From an uncultured Fretibacterium sp. (GTDB taxonomy: Bacteria > Synergistota > Synergistia > Synergistales > Aminobacteriaceae), in the NCBI GenBank assembly GCA_946186205.1, contig CAMHMH010000003.1, forward strand, positions 177,745-241,744: DNA of 64,000 nucleotides. Reading direction: 5' to 3'. A program made the position numbers and the translations under genes. The notes below the pieces were generated by a model that did no database searches, had not been told where the DNA came from, and worked only from the letters and a program-made list of their open reading frames with translations. Positions 63,867 through 64,000 of this stretch are shown piece by piece; position 1 is the stretch's first letter; every line of letters starts with the position of its first letter.

Positions 63867-64000
63867 TTACAGCCCCTTTGACTTGAGCCATTCAGCTACA
63901 TGTTCAGCAACGACATCATTATTTTTGTCTTGGAAGATGAAATGTTCATTGCCCTTTATGCCGATTTTCGGAAGGTCTATAACTGTGCAGTCTCCTCCGT
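63867..64000 (-). CDS. C-terminal end of an alpha/beta-hydrolase (5' part outside window)
   Basis: Only ~44 residues are inside: IDLPKIGIKGNEHFIFQDKNNDVVAEHVAEWLKSKGL. The His in GNEHFIF followed by a helix ending WLKSKGL matches the end of alpha/beta-hydrolases with the catalytic His. It lies 3 bp before the SDR start, so both are one operon. Confidence 0.55.
   Translation of the reverse strand, partial: GGDCTVIDLPKIGIKGNEHFIFQDKNNDVVAEHVAEWLKSKGL

Overview
The window comes from a Synergistota (Synergistetes) bacterium, probably an amino-acid-fermenting gut or rumen species. The clearest taxonomic mark is a 1553-residue exported protein (45016..49677) whose last ~25 residues form a Synergistetes-type C-terminal sorting tail (GC-start, hydrophobic stretch, RRKN end). 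Secreted amidases, esterases and an amino-acid transporter with its own sensory system fit that lifestyle. I see no rRNA, tRNA or CRISPR array.

Layout. (1) 1..9650: a minus-strand operon with an AGCS amino-acid symporter fused to a solute-binding domain, a Cache-domain hybrid kinase, a tandem-receiver regulator, an LprI-like exported protein, a LytTR response regulator and an AgrC-like kinase. Identical LytTR-type operators lie ~75 bp upstream of the operon and of a second gene (1..293). TnpB-less IS605-derived remnants sit next to both operators. (2) 9745..31316: a decayed IncP-like conjugative element. Minus strand: MobC, relaxase, a small protein, ArdC, a methylase/helicase giant, a Zeta-like protein and the TraG coupling protein. 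Plus strand, across a candidate oriT: TraK/L/M-like proteins, an HTH protein and a Trb-type T4SS (trbB, C, D, E, J, J', L). It is crippled: trbB is interrupted at its 5' end by an IS605-like remnant, trbE lacks its ATPase domain, trbL is cut off, and four genes carry in-frame amber codons. The relaxase, ArdC and helicase (more weakly the Zeta protein) share one C-terminal domain. (3) 31390..35442: Phd/YefM-RelE toxin-antitoxin translationally coupled to a tyrosine recombinase, then an AAA-ATPase/PD-(D/E)XK protein and an Rpn-like protein.

(4) 35443..39880: a gene graveyard with a diverged ~400-bp tandem duplication, fragments of an NRPS-like condensation domain, serine recombinase, type III-like restriction subunit and HsdR, and one intact-looking GNAT. 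(5) 40085..52767: chromosomal secreted functions: amidase, CBAH-like amide hydrolase, a LytS-like kinase with an XRE-receiver regulator, the giant surface protein and a membrane-anchored catalytically dead esterase homologue. (6) 52749..59361: an inserted plasmid-like replicon: a methyltransferase pseudogene, a broken Rep-like gene, 22-bp iteron-like repeats with a DnaA box and hairpins, a PrimPol-DnaB fusion, and a ParB fused to a degenerate MT-A70 methyltransferase. (7) 59478..64000: a cluster of exported esterases/hydrolases plus a frameshifted SDR.

Main ideas to test: the LytTR regulon controlling an amino-acid symporter that carries its own binding domain; the shared C-terminal module as a possible T4SS recruitment or docking tag; clustered amber codons in the conjugative element; and the ParB/MT-A70 plus PrimPol-DnaB replicon.
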